From Anaeramoeba flamelloides (lineage: Eukaryota > Metamonada > Anaeramoebidae): 64,000 nucleotides of DNA. Every line of letters begins with the position of its first letter. The first letter of the stretch is position 1. The stretch spans positions 5,518,001 through 5,582,000 of the forward strand of contig JANTQA010000060.1 in assembly GCA_027625915.1 (NCBI GenBank), read 5' to 3'. Shown here piece by piece: positions 46,350 through 58,228 of the stretch. The position numbers and the translations under genes were made by a program. The notes below the pieces were generated by a model. It made no database searches. It worked only from the letters and a program-made list of their open reading frames with translations, and was not told the origin of the DNA.

Positions 46350-46516
46350 TAAGCTATTTCCAATAATATAGGGCATTTTTTATTTCAATAATTATTTCTT
46401 AATATTAATTCAATTATACAAAATGTACAACAATAATATGTTTTTTAACATATCATACTTAATTTCTTGTATTTTGAAGTTTTATTAATGGATTCTAAAT
46501 ATTTTTTTTTGAATTA
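46350..46516. repeat. 167-bp identical repeat E, copy 2
   Basis: Identical over its full length and in the same orientation as 5764-5930, about 40.6 kb away; the flanking bases (ACA before, AAATT after) differ from copy 1. Confidence 0.85.
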
Positions 46517-47567
46517 AAATTATTTTGCAAAATTTTTTAATTTTGAAAAAATAATAGTGTCAAATTTCTCATTTCATTATTTTTTCGAATTCTTCATTTT
46601 TTTCATTTTTACTTTGTTATTATTATTGTCCAAAATTTAACAAAGTTCAGAAGAGATGTGATAAGAAATCAACCAAAAAAATTTTTTTGATTCTAAACAA
46701 TTGAGTTGAATTCGATGGACTTTGGTGGAAAAATTGCTCAGAACAGTTGTACACTTCAATTAAAGAGGTGAGATAAAAAAAATAAAAAAAAAAATAAAAA
46801 GGTTTTTTTTTTTTTTTTTTCATTCAGTTTGCTTTTTTTAAATTTTTAAAAAGAAAAAAAAAAAAAAAAAAAAAACAAAAAAGTTAATGGGAAAAACAAA
46901 AAGTTAATGATCAAATGAAAAACAAAAAATCTAAAGATCAAATCAAAAATATATTGAAGTATGATTTTAAACATTATCAAAAAAAAATTTAAAAAAAGAT
47001 CGAACTAAAGATTGTTAAATAGACATTACTAATTTTGGATATTTTTCCAAAAATTAGGGGCAATTTTTTTTTTTTTTATTTTTATTTTTTATTCTTCGAA
47101 CTTTGATCAATAAACACAAATTTTAATCAAGAGTTTTATTATTATTAATGGCTTCGTTTTTTTTGTCTAAAGTTTTGAGTTTAATAACTGAATAAAGAAT
47201 TTATTCTTATATTGATGGATATTTTTTTGCCCCACATTTTTGGATGGAGCTTATTTATTTGAATTTATCAGTATTAAAGAATAGATTATTTTTGCAAATT
47301 ATTTCTCAAATGTTGAAAATAAACTATCTTTCAAAATAATTGTTCATTTAAAAATCAAATTTTAAAGAAAAATATTTTTAATAATTAGATTTATCTATTA
47401 TAATATAAAAATTTCGATTATAATATTCAATGCTATACTCAAGAGATATTTATTTTTTGTCTAAAAATAAAAGAAAAAAAAATAAAAAAACTGTTAAAAA
47501 AAATTTGGCCATTTATTTTGAAAGAAGCATTAAATAAAAAATAGAAAATTTTAAAAATTAAAAAACC

Positions 47568-47699
47568 CCATTTATCGATTCTCCTTCCATCTGTATAACT
47601 AAATCTAATCTCTTTTTCATATTTGAAACCAATTTTTTCATTAATTCATCTGTTACTTCTTTCAAATTTTTCATTTTCATTTTCCAGTTTAACAAAACA
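47568..47699 (-). CDS. Possible terminal exon of an unrecognised gene
   Basis: After an acceptor-like TTTTTTCAACAG (minus strand) an open frame reads VLLNWKMKMKNLKEVTDELM and then KKLVSNMKKRLDLVIQMEGE, ending ...NGVF and TAA. The heptad-like spacing suggests a coiled coil and the sequence is less AT-biased than its surroundings. No upstream exon could be joined and no family is recognised; it may be chance. Confidence 0.3.
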
Positions 47700-49458
47700 C
47701 TGTTGAAAAAATAAAAAAGAGAAAAAATGATTTATTTGCAAACTTTTCATTGTGAGGGAGAAACTTCAAAACGATACAAAAGCGATTCAAAATTCAAATG
47801 TAAGATGGGCTATTTATTATCAAATTTAGTTTATATTGATTCTACGACATAATTTCAAAAAAGAAAACAAAACTAATCAAAATAAGGGTTTAATAATTAT
47901 TGATGATGTAATTTAGCTGTAGTTGAATAAAAAATATTAAATGTTACTTTTGGGGGTTTTAAATAAAAATTATTAAATATTAGAATACTCTTATATGGGT
48001 TTTTATTTTTAGATTTAGAAAATAAATTTTTAAAAAATTTTCCAAAATTGAAAATTTTTGAATTAATAGTATTAATAAAAAATTATATAATTTATTGTTC
48101 AATTATATTTATAAATGAGTTTTAAGAGTCATTTGAACTATTGTGAACGAAAATTATTTACAAATAATTTCAACATACTTTCTTTTTAGACCAATCTAGG
48201 TGGGTTTAATCACCTGAAATTATTTTTTTTGCCCTTTTTCTATTTTAAAAAACTTTGATCAAGTATGTGAAAGTTGCAAAATAATGAAAGAATATTGAAA
48301 AGTGAAATCAAAAGACTGGCAGTTGAAAGTTTTAAAATGTTTTTAAAATATTTAGATGTATTGTGATATCCTTTTTATGTTCTATTAAAAAATTTAATTC
48401 GTTTTCAAAAAGGGAATTCTTATATAAAAGATCTTTTGGTTGTTTTATTAAGTTTGGTTTCAAAAAAATTGAGAAAGTGTCAATTTCAAGGTACAAACTT
48501 TAAAGGAAAGTTAAGGTGTTAATTACTATTATTGCCCCCCCCAAATAATAGAGTACTTATTTACCCCAAAATTTACTAAACTATCCAAAAAACAATCTTT
48601 TTCATCTTTTCAGAAATGAATTGTCGTTTTGAAAAGTATTCATTTTTTAGAAGTAATTTTCACTAATAAAAAGATCTGATGTTTGAAGTTTAAAATTTTT
48701 GATTGAAGCATTCAAAAGAAAATTTTTTTAATCAATTTTATTTAGGGGAAATTTTACTTTTTGAAATTTTTCATGGATTATATGAAATAATAATAGTTAC
48801 AATTTTCTCTTTTTGTAAAAATGCAAGTAAAAATAACCGAATATTTGTCAATTTTTGAAATTTTAGTAAAAATGTCTCTCCCTAAACTAGAAATCATCAA
48901 AAATCCTATTCAAAATAAATTTATTTTATAAATGGTTTAATATTATATAGATACAAATATGGAGGGGTGTTTGAACAATATTGCTATACTGAAAAAAAAT
49001 ATGTACTTACCAGTCACTTAATATCTATCTTTGAAAGATATAAAAAACTGAAAAAAAAATGGAAAATGAACTCCTAAAATGTAAAAGGTTTTGATTTTAA
49101 CATTATTATTGATGAAATTACAGTTTTATTTTGGAGAGCAATGAAAAAAAATAATTTGGACTCTCTGTAAAATATTTTGATATTAATTTGATTTAACTCT
49201 TCAAAAGAAAAAAAAATACCAGATCCAAATAATTAAGAATTAAATAGACAGTCCAATTCATAATTCTCATAGCTTGGGGGTTATTTCTTTTATATTGTTT
49301 AATATATTTTTTTATTTATTCTGCATTTTTTATTCTTTTTTTTTTTTTATTTTTTTTTTTTAATAAAGGATTATCCACAATATTAGATTACTCAGGGTAA
49401 ATCGAAAAATGTGTGATTAATTTATATTTAACTCTAAGGTAGAGTCAGCATTTTTTTT

Positions 49459-49659
49459 TACAGTCAGTTCCACTTTTAAGGTAAAAACTTTCAATGAAAT
49501 TTAAGGCACAAAAAAAATCTCAAATTAAAGCACAAAATTCAAATTCTAGTAAAAATAAATTGTAAAAAAAAAATTCCAAATTTTGTGCCTTAATTTGAGA
49601 TTTTTTTTTTGCCTTAAATTTCGTTGAAAGTTTGTACCTTAAAAGTGAAACTGACTGTA
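49459..49659. mobile_element. Palindromic miniature element G, copy 3
   Basis: TACAGTCAGTTCCACTTTTAAGG to CCTTAAAAGTGAAACTGACTGTA: the cleanest copy, with arms of about 90 bp pairing almost throughout and TA at both outer ends. Confidence 0.85.
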
Positions 49660-51261
49660 ATGGTAATCTGAGATATGTCTGATAATACGAAAAACTTGTA
49701 ATAATTGACAAATCAGTGATATTCAAAAAATAAAATTGTATAAAATAGTAAATTGTTTTTAGTTTGATTAATATTTAAAAAATTCCTTAAAAGTTGAATT
49801 AAAATTAAAAAATATATTAAAATAAAATAACTCAATGCTTTATTGTTTATATTTTTAGTAATATAAAATAATTATATCTTTAATTTTTGAGTTGGCAATA
49901 ATTGTTAAATTGGTGAAAAAATCTTTTGTATTTTTTATAAAATCAAAAATTTATCCAAACTGCCCATAGCCTTATTTTCTCAAAAAAAATACAAGTTTTA
50001 AAATTTTCATATAAAAAATTTTCCCAACCTGATTTTAGAAAACAAAAAATAAGTCAAAAAAAATCTTTTAATGGTGGCGTTTATTAACTTTTTGATTTTA
50101 TCATTCTATTTTTAGTCACTTCAAAATTCCCTTTTAACGTGTAAGTGTTTTGGAACTTAAATCTCTGACAAAATACCCTAAATTTAATATTTAATCTTTA
50201 AAGATCATAAAAAAAAAAAAATGTTAAAATAAAATCTACAATCATTATTTTTTTTTTTGATCTTTAAAGATTAAGTAATATTCTTTTTCAAATACCAAGA
50301 GTATAAATAAGGAACTGTTAATATTAAAATCGGGTATTTGATAATATCTATTATTTTTTTATTATTAGAATTATTAATTTTGAATTACTTTTATTTGTTT
50401 GTAAATCTTTAAAAAAATCAGAAATAATTGTAAAGTTTATTGATACATTTAATCTTTTTTTTACTAATAACTCACTGAAAAAATTAAGATTGAGTTATTA
50501 ATTCTTATTCAGAAATAATCAGTTAAAAGGTATTTTTTTGGGTTTTATATTTAATTTTGCAGCCTTTAAAAAAGTATTTTGAGTTGATATGTGATTTAGT
50601 AATATTTCTCATATATTTTAATTTAAACAAAAAAGATAAAAATTGTTTCAAAATCCGAGGAGAATAAAAAAATTATATTTTTCGAAGTTTAAAATAATTA
50701 TTGGAATTTTTTTGAAATTAAGTAGATTTTTTATACTTTGTTATTTCAAATCTTAGTGTTTATATTATTAAAAGACTATTACTGTCAACTTTCCTACACA
50801 AACAACCAGGTTTCTTTCTTTTGAAAAAAAAAACATAATGAAAAAATCTGTTTGGATTTTTAACTTTTCCAAAAAAAAGGAAAAAAATGGATCAATCTTT
50901 TAAAAACAATAATTCGTTTCTGAAAATATAACTGTTCAAGTTAGTTAGATACTGTTGTAATCAGATTTTTACTTTATTTTTCAATTTACAAGAGGCCGAA
51001 AATATTTTATCGATTTACGATTGGTATTTGTTAGGGGATTTTTTTTTCTGTGTTTACTAGTCCCCCAATAAATAAAGCTGGGGGTAAAAAAAAAACAAGA
51101 GCAAAATTTTTTTTGTGGTTTATGGTTTTATTTTGCAAGACAGTTTTATTGGGGTGCTGAAAATTGAATTCAAAAACTTTGTGTTTTTTTTTCAGAATTG
51201 AAAAAGTATGGGTTACACCCTTGTCGTCCATAAAATATAAAGTATTTTGGGAAATTTATAT

Positions 51262-51450
51262 GTAAAATTAGAGATTTCGCTATTTTTATTTGATGAAAAT
51301 AATTTCAAACTATCAAAGGTTTAAAATTAATTCATTTAGATTTTTTTCTTTTAATTTTTTGTTTTGAAATAGTATCTACTTTTTTATTGAAGGACATATG
51401 AGTCCAAAAAAAGTGATTGGTATTTTCAAAACTTGCAACTATTTTGATCC
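51262..51450 (-). mobile_element. Old LINE 3' fragment
   Basis: TTGAAGGACATATGAGTCC and AAAAAAAGTGATTGGTATTTTC parallel the GAAGGACATACCCATAAAAAGTGATCAATATTTTC region of the minus-strand LINE near 39750; the sequence on the left (GAGATTTCGCTATTTTTATTTGATGAAAATAATTT) also aligns. It lies just downstream of TRAPPC4. Confidence 0.55.
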
Positions 51451-51714
51451 TATTTCTGAGTTTTGTTGAAATTTTTTTCTTTTTTTTGCAACGAGGAACA
51501 ATTAAATATTTTCAAAGTGATAAGAATAAAAGGAAAATAATTAAAAAAAAAAAAAAGAAAAGAAGGTATTGTTTTTTTATTTTGATTTTAGAAAAGAATT
51601 CAAAAGTTGTTTTATTAGAAAAAACAAAATTCTTCAAATTTTTCTTCACAAACAAAAAAAAGAAAATCAAAAAAAGGTTTTTTGTTTTTTGTTATTAAAA
51701 AAAAAAAAGTCAAA

Positions 51715-52244
51715 TTACCAATTCTGTATTATGGTAGTTAGTTTTTTTGTAAAGTTACCAACATTTTTAATTGGTTGTTCTGGTTGATAAAATGGTGACA
51801 CAAGCACTGATTTGGCATATTCAAGATAAATTCTTTTTAAAAGTTGTCCAGGGTTTCTAAAACTAAGATCTGTTGTAATAAAGAATTTTGTTCCTGTTAC
51901 TGATTGGTAACAGGAAACTTTAAAGTTTGAAACTTCTAGTTCTTCAATACCACTTGACTCCGAGACAGGCGAAACGGTTTGTGCAATTGTATATAAGGAA
52001 TGGAATGTTGATCCAAGAATCATTACTTTGTTTGCATTTAAAGATTCGATCTCTTTTGAAAAAGTCTTTTTTGTTTTTTTTTTGTTATTTTTTGGGAAAT
52101 GAAAAAGAAAAAACAATTTATTGGATCAAACAGTGTTGGTGGTGATGAAAAATTCGTTCAGGTAAGGAGAAAAAAAAAAATTACTTGTGTATAAATTACA
52201 CCACCAGATTTGTTAATTATAAATAGAATATAAGCTTCAGACAT
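51715..52244 (-). CDS. TRAPPC4: TRAPP complex subunit 4 (Trs23/sybindin family)
   Basis: Exons 52244-52185 and 52065-51715, minus strand, joined in phase 0 over a 119-bp intron (GTAATT...AAAAAG), give 136 aa. Exon 1 reads MSEAYILFIINKSGGVIYTQ, the first strand of the longin-type fold (human: SVYVVNKAGGLIYQLD). Exon 2 has SLNANKVMILGSTFHSLYTI, SGIEELEVSNFKVSCYQSVT, GTKFFITTD and PFYQPEQPIK, matching the human and plant proteins. The length is that of plant TRAPPC4; the PDZ-like insertion of the animal form is absent. The protein is a core subunit of the TRAPP complexes that activate the Rab1/Ypt1 GTPase in ER-Golgi traffic and autophagy. A longer open frame that begins upstream of exon 2 runs into the intron and should not be used as the start. 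Confidence 0.93.
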
Positions 52245-52591
52245 TATTTATTTTTAATTGCTCGAAAAAAATGATTTTAGTTTTTATAAAAAATGATTCC
52301 AGCTCATCCCCAAACAGAGGAAATTAATTTTTAAGGACTATTCATATTTGATGCTCTGTGGGGGTTCGAAATGTATTACACTAATCAATAAAAATGATTT
52401 AAAAGAATTAGAATTAAAGGAAAGCCATGATATTTGCAATTTTAGGATTGTTGTAGAAAATTTTCAAAAATAACATTTCTTGATCAAAATAACTTGTAGG
52501 AATTTACGAACAAAATTGGGAAAATGTAAAATGATTCTTTTGATTAAACAATACTGAAAATAAAAAGTAAGATCAATTAATAAAAGAGTTT

Positions 52592-54415
52592 TTTTGATCA
52601 TTGCTGTTGGTCATATCACCTTTATTTTCAAGTATATCTACACACTTGGAGTAAGCTGTCTGGTGATTCAAAATTATTTGGATATGACCAGCAGTGATGA
52701 GATTTTAGATTTTCGAAATGTGAGTGAAAATTTTAAATTTTAAAGTTTGAAAAATTTCATATTTATGATATTTGAAAAGGATCTTGACTATTTTATGATT
52801 TTCAATCAACTATTTGATTTTGAACCCTAAAATCATTAAATAGATTTTTTATTTTTTTTTTATTTTTACAAAATTTTAGATCACCAAATAATTTTTTTTT
52901 TAATTCCATTTATTAGGAAAACTCTATTGTTAAACTACTATCAAAAAAGGTAAAGAATATTTTAATTTCAAATTTATTTTGGTATGAAAAAAAGGAACTA
53001 ATAGTTAAAATTCCATTTCAAAAATGAAAAGATCGATTTATTTGGAACACCAAAGCTTTTAGATTATTAATCTGGACCAACAACACCAATTTACAATTTA
53101 ATTCCAAAAGATGAATTTGAATTATTTATGTTTGAATGGATGGATGAATTAATACCAATTTGTTCAATGGTAAGTTCGTAAAAGACTGGGATGATGCAAC
53201 ACTAACCAGTCCAAATTGTTAACAATATAATCTCAAAATTTTTAAACTATTTGTACATTTATTAGGAACAAACTTCAAGTCAACTCAAATAGAAAAAATC
53301 CTAAAAAAAAAAGAAAAATGAATATCATTATTGATTCCAAAGAAATTGAAAAAAAAACTAAATAATATAAAAAATTACACTTAATTATTTATTGTTTTCT
53401 TTTTATAATTTTCTTCAAAAAAATAAAAAATAATTTAGGAAATAAAATTAAGAAATTTCCTTTGAGATTCATGCAAGTTTCATCTGGGAGTGTAAAAGGT
53501 AAGTATTCCCTCAAAAAGATTGAAAATACACCAATCAAAAAAAAAAAAAAAAAGTTATCAATTTAAAGATCTCATCAAACAAAATTAATTATAAAAATGA
53601 AAATTCAACAACTTAGAATCGAAGGTTGAAACTTTAGAAAGGAAATAAGATATATTCTTTTTTTTGAAGTATCTTTTAATTAAATTCGGTTAAAAATAAC
53701 AAAAATGTTAAATATGTACTAAAAATTGTTTTTTTGGTAGATAATTTTCAAAAAAAACCCTAAATTTTCAATTTAAACATGATTGTTTGACTCAAATTTC
53801 TTATAAGTTATTAATTATATTTCTGTACTTACAATAATATCAACTGGTATTGGAATATGAATCTTCATTCAGACATTTATTCAATTTTATTTTCAGAATT
53901 AAATAAATCAGAAGTGTTTAATTGGTTTCTTCATAACGAATGTATATTTTTAATAATTAACTTAACAACAACATTTGTAATTGAATTTTTCTAATGTAGT
54001 GATGTTTGGGGATGGTATGGTGATTGGTGATTCTCACAAATAATTAATTGGTAAGATCTTTTGAGGAAAAAAAATGAAATATTTATACATGCTATTTCTG
54101 TTCTCGTAATAAAAAATGAAGAAGAAGTTTAAGTGGTGAATCTCTATACAATTTATATTCCTAAATTTCAAAGAGGTTAATAAAAATTTTCACTAATGAC
54201 TTTTATTTGAAAACCCTATTTATTTTTAATATTAAATATATTTCTAGATAAAGAATCCTTTTTTAGAAATCGAAAAAAAAAAAATATGAGAGATTAATAC
54301 CTTAAAAAATGGGGTTTTTCAGACAATTTCTCTTTAGCACAATTTTTGGAATACTTACACCCCATTGTGGATATTTTCTATATTTTAAATTTTTATCCCA
54401 TTTGTTTGGTAAGTT
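52592..54415 (+). other. Splice-bounded open fragments, possible unrecognised or decayed gene
   Basis: Several open stretches end at good donors and begin at good acceptors. 52592-52726 (FLIIAVGHITFIFKYIYTLG ... DEILDFRN, then GTGAGT). About 53018-53171 after ACTAATAG, with one in-frame TAA before SGPTTPIYNLIPKDEF, ending ICSM and GTAAGT. 53431-53500 (KFPLRFMQVSSGSVKG, then GTAAGT). 53896-53996 after TTTTCAG (NKSEVFNWFLHNECIFLI, hydrophobic, then TAA). 54322-54413 (NFSLAQFLEYLHPIVDIFYI, then GTAAGT). I recognise no family and the phases do not chain, so this may be a pseudogene or chance. The rest of 52245-55684 shows nothing else. Confidence 0.25.
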
Positions 54416-55684
54416 AAGAGGGTTCTAAAAATTATTTTCAAATATTCAAATTTGGAAAACTAAATTTCTTTGATAACTTATTTTTTGTTATTCATAATAA
54501 GGGAATTATTAGATAATGGCTTTGTATTGTATTTAATCCACTGAAAATTATCATTTCCTAAAAAAGAAAGATCTCTTTTTCTCAATTAATATAATTTTTT
54601 TAAAAACATATTGAAAAAAATGGACTAATTTGTGCAAATTCAATTCTCAAAAGATCCTGTTGTGAAAAATTCTTCAAAGCCATTCATACATACCCTCAAC
54701 CTAATTAACCTTCAAAAAACAATTTTGGTTTTGATAAAAACGATCCAAACAAAAAAAAATTATCAAAAGAAAGTACTCAAAATGTGAAGTGTCCCTGACA
54801 TAGATCATGTTGTTCCACAAATAATTCGGGGATACAGTCTTATCTTGGTAATAGATGTGAGATTTAATCCAATGAAAAACAAAAAGAACGAAAAAAAAAA
54901 AAAAAAAAAATCGGACAAAACCATAACCATCTTTATAATAATTAATACACACCTTCCATCTCAGTCTTGAAAATTTATAAGAAATAGACATTTATTTTGT
55001 ATTCTGAAATTGTATTTTTTTACAAAAACCCGTTAAATGATTATGAAAGCTCATCATTAACCTTAAAATTTATAATAGAAGAAAAAAAATATTATACATT
55101 TTTTGCTTTAGAAATTGACAAACAAATCCAGAAAAAAATTACTTTAATTTGTATCTTCAATTTTCAAAACTATTAAAATTCCAACCTCGACAATTTAAAA
55201 AAAAAATAGAAAAATGTACTTTCAAGTTTTTATATTTTCTATGATTTATTTTCTGTGATTTCTGTGATTTCTTTTCTTGAGAAAATTTAATTTTTATCTT
55301 GGTTTTTAAAAAAAGGAATAGCTCAAATGAAGTAAGAGGAGTTGAAATTTTAATCTTATGAGATGATAGAAATTGAATTTTTTATTTCAAAAAACACAAT
55401 TTTATAATAGATAACCAATTTCTATACCTTTTAATATTCCACGGTTGGGTTAGAAGACTGTATGGTTTGTGTAGACCGTATAATCTAACAATCCAATATA
55501 ACTCAATTGTCAAAAATCATTAACAATGCCATCATTTAACTATAAAGTTGTTTATTGGGAGAGTGTTTCCAATGTTAAAAAATACTGATTATTTTAATTT
55601 TTCATTTCCGTGTTCCTGAACACTGGGTATGAGTTCACGTATCTCTAACTTTTCTGGGTGAATTTTTCCTAAAAAAAAATATTA

Positions 55685-56988
55685 TATAGTCTACGACAAA
55701 AAAAATTTCCCTCAAACCATCAATTATTTTTTTTGATCTGTCATTTTCAATGATTTTTTTTTTGAAAAATTGAAACTATGATATTTGTCATTTTTATTTT
55801 TGTTTTTTTTTATTCAATATTCGACTTTCATTTACAATAAATTTATTTATAAAATGAACAAAAAACAAAAAACCTCACTTGAAACAAAATACCAAATTCT
55901 GTTAAAATTGAAAGAAGGTATACCCATTAAAAAACTAGCAAAAAACAATAATATTACAACAAAAACTATTCGAAACTGGGAGAAAAAATCCCTTCTAGGA
56001 TCACATATATGGAAAGAAGGTAGTGGTCTAAAAAGTTTGTTAAATAATGAACAACTCAAAAAAAAGGAAGAAATATTCAATGAAAATCATGAGAAAAGTT
56101 CAATAAAATTGAAACCTTAGATCAAAAAAAAAACTCAATGTATCTTTATCTATAAGAACTATACAAAGATATCGAAAAAATAATGATTATAATTGCGTTT
56201 AACCCATCAAAATTCCAAAACTTTTGCAAAAAGATAAGGAAAAAAAAGATTCATTGAAGACTCCACTACAATTAGAACTGGAAAAGGGTGAATTTTGGCG
56301 ATGAATCAAAAATAGAGTTATTTCGAAATACATCTTATGTTTATATCAAGAAAGGCGAGAAAAGACCCCCAAAAGAAAAAGATAATAAAAGAATTTCAGT
56401 TATGATTTGGGCTGGAATTTCTTGGAAGTAAAAAACTGAAATTTTTTTTTCAAAAGATTTTTGCAAAAATTCAAAATCACTAATGAATTCAGAAATTTAT
56501 ACTCGAATACTTGAACAAGCATTACTTCCTTTTATTAAAAATAAATATGACTGCGATGATTTTGAATTTCTTCAGGACAATGCACCCATTCATAAATCAA
56601 AACTTTCAATGAATTGGTTCAAAGAAAATTCAATTAAATTAGTGTCTTTCCCTACCAAATCACCCGATTTGAATCCAATTGAAAAGATATGGAATGGTTT
56701 AAAAAACATGATCGAAAAAGAATCTGCCGAAACCCAAGAAGAACTGAAAAATTCAATCAAAAAAAATTGGAAAAAAATTTCCACAAAAAAAAATTAGAGC
56801 CCAGATTAAACACCTTGACAAAATCATTCCTAAAATCCTAGAAAATGGTGGGGAATTCAACATTTGAAACTTGTTTCGAAAATGATACGACTTTGAAAAT
56901 TAAAAATACAAATTGAAAATTTTCAACATATAATGTATGATTTTGTATTGAAAACGTTTGTGAGAAATTTTTTTTGTCGTAGACTATA
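55685..56988 (+). mobile_element. Tc1-type DNA transposon, 1304 bp
   Basis: Flanked by TA on both sides (55683-55684 and 56989-56990). Terminal inverted repeats begin TATAGTCTACGACAAAAA and agree at about 31 of 33 positions. The single transposase reading frame inside is broken, so the element cannot act alone now. Length and structure are typical of Tc1/mariner elements. The well kept ends suggest it could still be moved if an active relative exists in the genome. Confidence 0.9.
55854..56797 (+). pseudogene. Tc1-type transposase (DD34E), broken
   Basis: N-terminal part from ATG 55854: KYQILLKLKEGIPIKKLAKN then NITTKTIRNW, a helix-turn-helix that would bind the inverted repeats. It stops at 56120. 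The catalytic part resumes in other frames: FGDESKIEL (first Asp), then VMIWAGISW, a stop, and from 56483 an open frame with FLQDNAPIH (second Asp) and SPDLNPIEKIW (Glu). There are 34 residues between second Asp and Glu, the Tc1 spacing. At least two stops and two frame changes separate the pieces. Confidence 0.88.
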
Positions 56989-57174
56989 TATAATGATTTT
57001 TTGATCCAAATTGGAGAATATTTTAAAGATCATTTCTTTACATTTTAAATGAGATTGGAAGATAGTGTGTTGAGACAAATTATTGAATTGCAAACCTAGT
57101 CCTTAAGGTTCTTGAGAGCTAACAGATTTACAAAAACTGGGAATTTAACTAAAAATTTATTTAGGTTTTGATGA

Positions 57175-57300
57175 ATTTATCAGTTTTTATCACCACAAAC
57201 AACAAAATGACACACCCATCTTATTTACATTCAGTAACAACACACTTTAATTTTAGACTTCTCCTTGGTGGTAGATGCTAATCACAAAAGATTCATTTCT
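57175..57300 (+). repeat. Repeat family F, fragment (copy 3)
   Basis: CATCTTATTTACATTCAGTAACAACACAC and TTTAATTTTAGACTTCT...AGATGCTAATCAC match the 3' part of family F. The remaining 57000-58228, upstream of the kinase gene, contains a long T run (57550-57578) and nothing else identifiable; the kinase promoter must be here. Confidence 0.45.
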
Positions 57301-57547
57301 TTGATGATTGCTGTTCTGAAAATATAAAAGTAACATCAATAAATTTACCTTCAAAATATGTTTGAAATTAGGTATCCATAAAACAGTTAATTGACTGTTG
57401 CATTAGAACAATAAGAAAAGAAAACGCGTGTTTATTTTGGAACATCAGTTGTAACCTTTGAGCAAGCATTTTTCTAATTACTGGCTCTTAATTTTTTTTC
57501 TAAATGGATTTTTACCATGAATTTTGTCAAAGAAATTTTTCGAAAAA

Positions 57548-57578
<31 letters not shown>

Positions 57579-58228
57579 GAAAGATTTTGTTTTTTATTCA
57601 ATATTTTTTTTATTAACCACAGTTCTTGGTTTAGAATGTTAAATTAAGAAAAAAAATTATTTATTTTCATAAACAAACGAAAAATGTACTAAAATTTTTT
57701 GTGTTTAACGAAAAAAATGTTGTTCGAAATGTACCTGACAATAAAAAGTAATCTTGAAACAGGCTTTTTTTATTCTTATTGTTCAAATTTCAAAAAAAAT
57801 AATTAGAAAAAAGAAAAAATAAATTTTTTTACAATCTCAGATAGAATTTCAAAAAACAATATAATTCAGTCAATGAATTGGCTTTAGTGTTTTTCTATGA
57901 GATAAAATCTAAGTTCGTAAATATTTTACAATTTTGCCATTCAATTCATAAAGTCAAAAAAATGAAACCAAAAATTTTACAGATTAAGCAAAGTATGTTA
58001 CCTCTGAATAAAAAACAGTATTTCAAAAGATCACAAATTTCTAATAAAAAACAATTTTAAAATCCTTGGTTTTTATACACTTTTCAAATTGGTCAACTAA
58101 AACCAGATAAAATAAAAAAGAAGGATCAAAAAGCATTGAATTTTGAAAATCAAAAATTGATTCGCAAAACTCGAGAAAAATTACTCGAAAAAAATATTAT
58201 TTTTTAATTTACAAATTTGTGTTCAATA

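Larger units (their letters stand above)
44492..51714. other. Intergenic region between RBBP4-like and TRAPPC4 genes
   Basis: About 7.2 kb with no recognisable gene. Contents: two palindromic G elements (45717-45918, 49459-49659) and a partial one (about 48478-48530), the second identical 167-bp copy (46350-46516), a possible exon (47568-47699, minus), and a decayed LINE piece (51262-51450). The promoter of the RBBP4-like gene should lie just above 44491. Confidence 0.6.

Noticed and set aside
51031-51231. 66-codon minus-strand frame with an ATG downstream of TRAPPC4
   Set aside because: No acceptor/donor chain, no similarity, and an AT-driven Lys/Phe-rich end; possible but not supportable.
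51715-52116. Reading the second TRAPPC4 exon as an independent 133-aa protein
   Set aside because: Its first 17 residues are intron sequence; splicing to the exon at 52244-52185 restores the conserved N-terminus in phase.
54701-54991. 96-codon minus-strand frame starting MSISYKFSRLRWK
   Set aside because: The middle is a homopolymer-driven Phe run; the start could be an exon ending at GTGTGT, but no partner exon was found.
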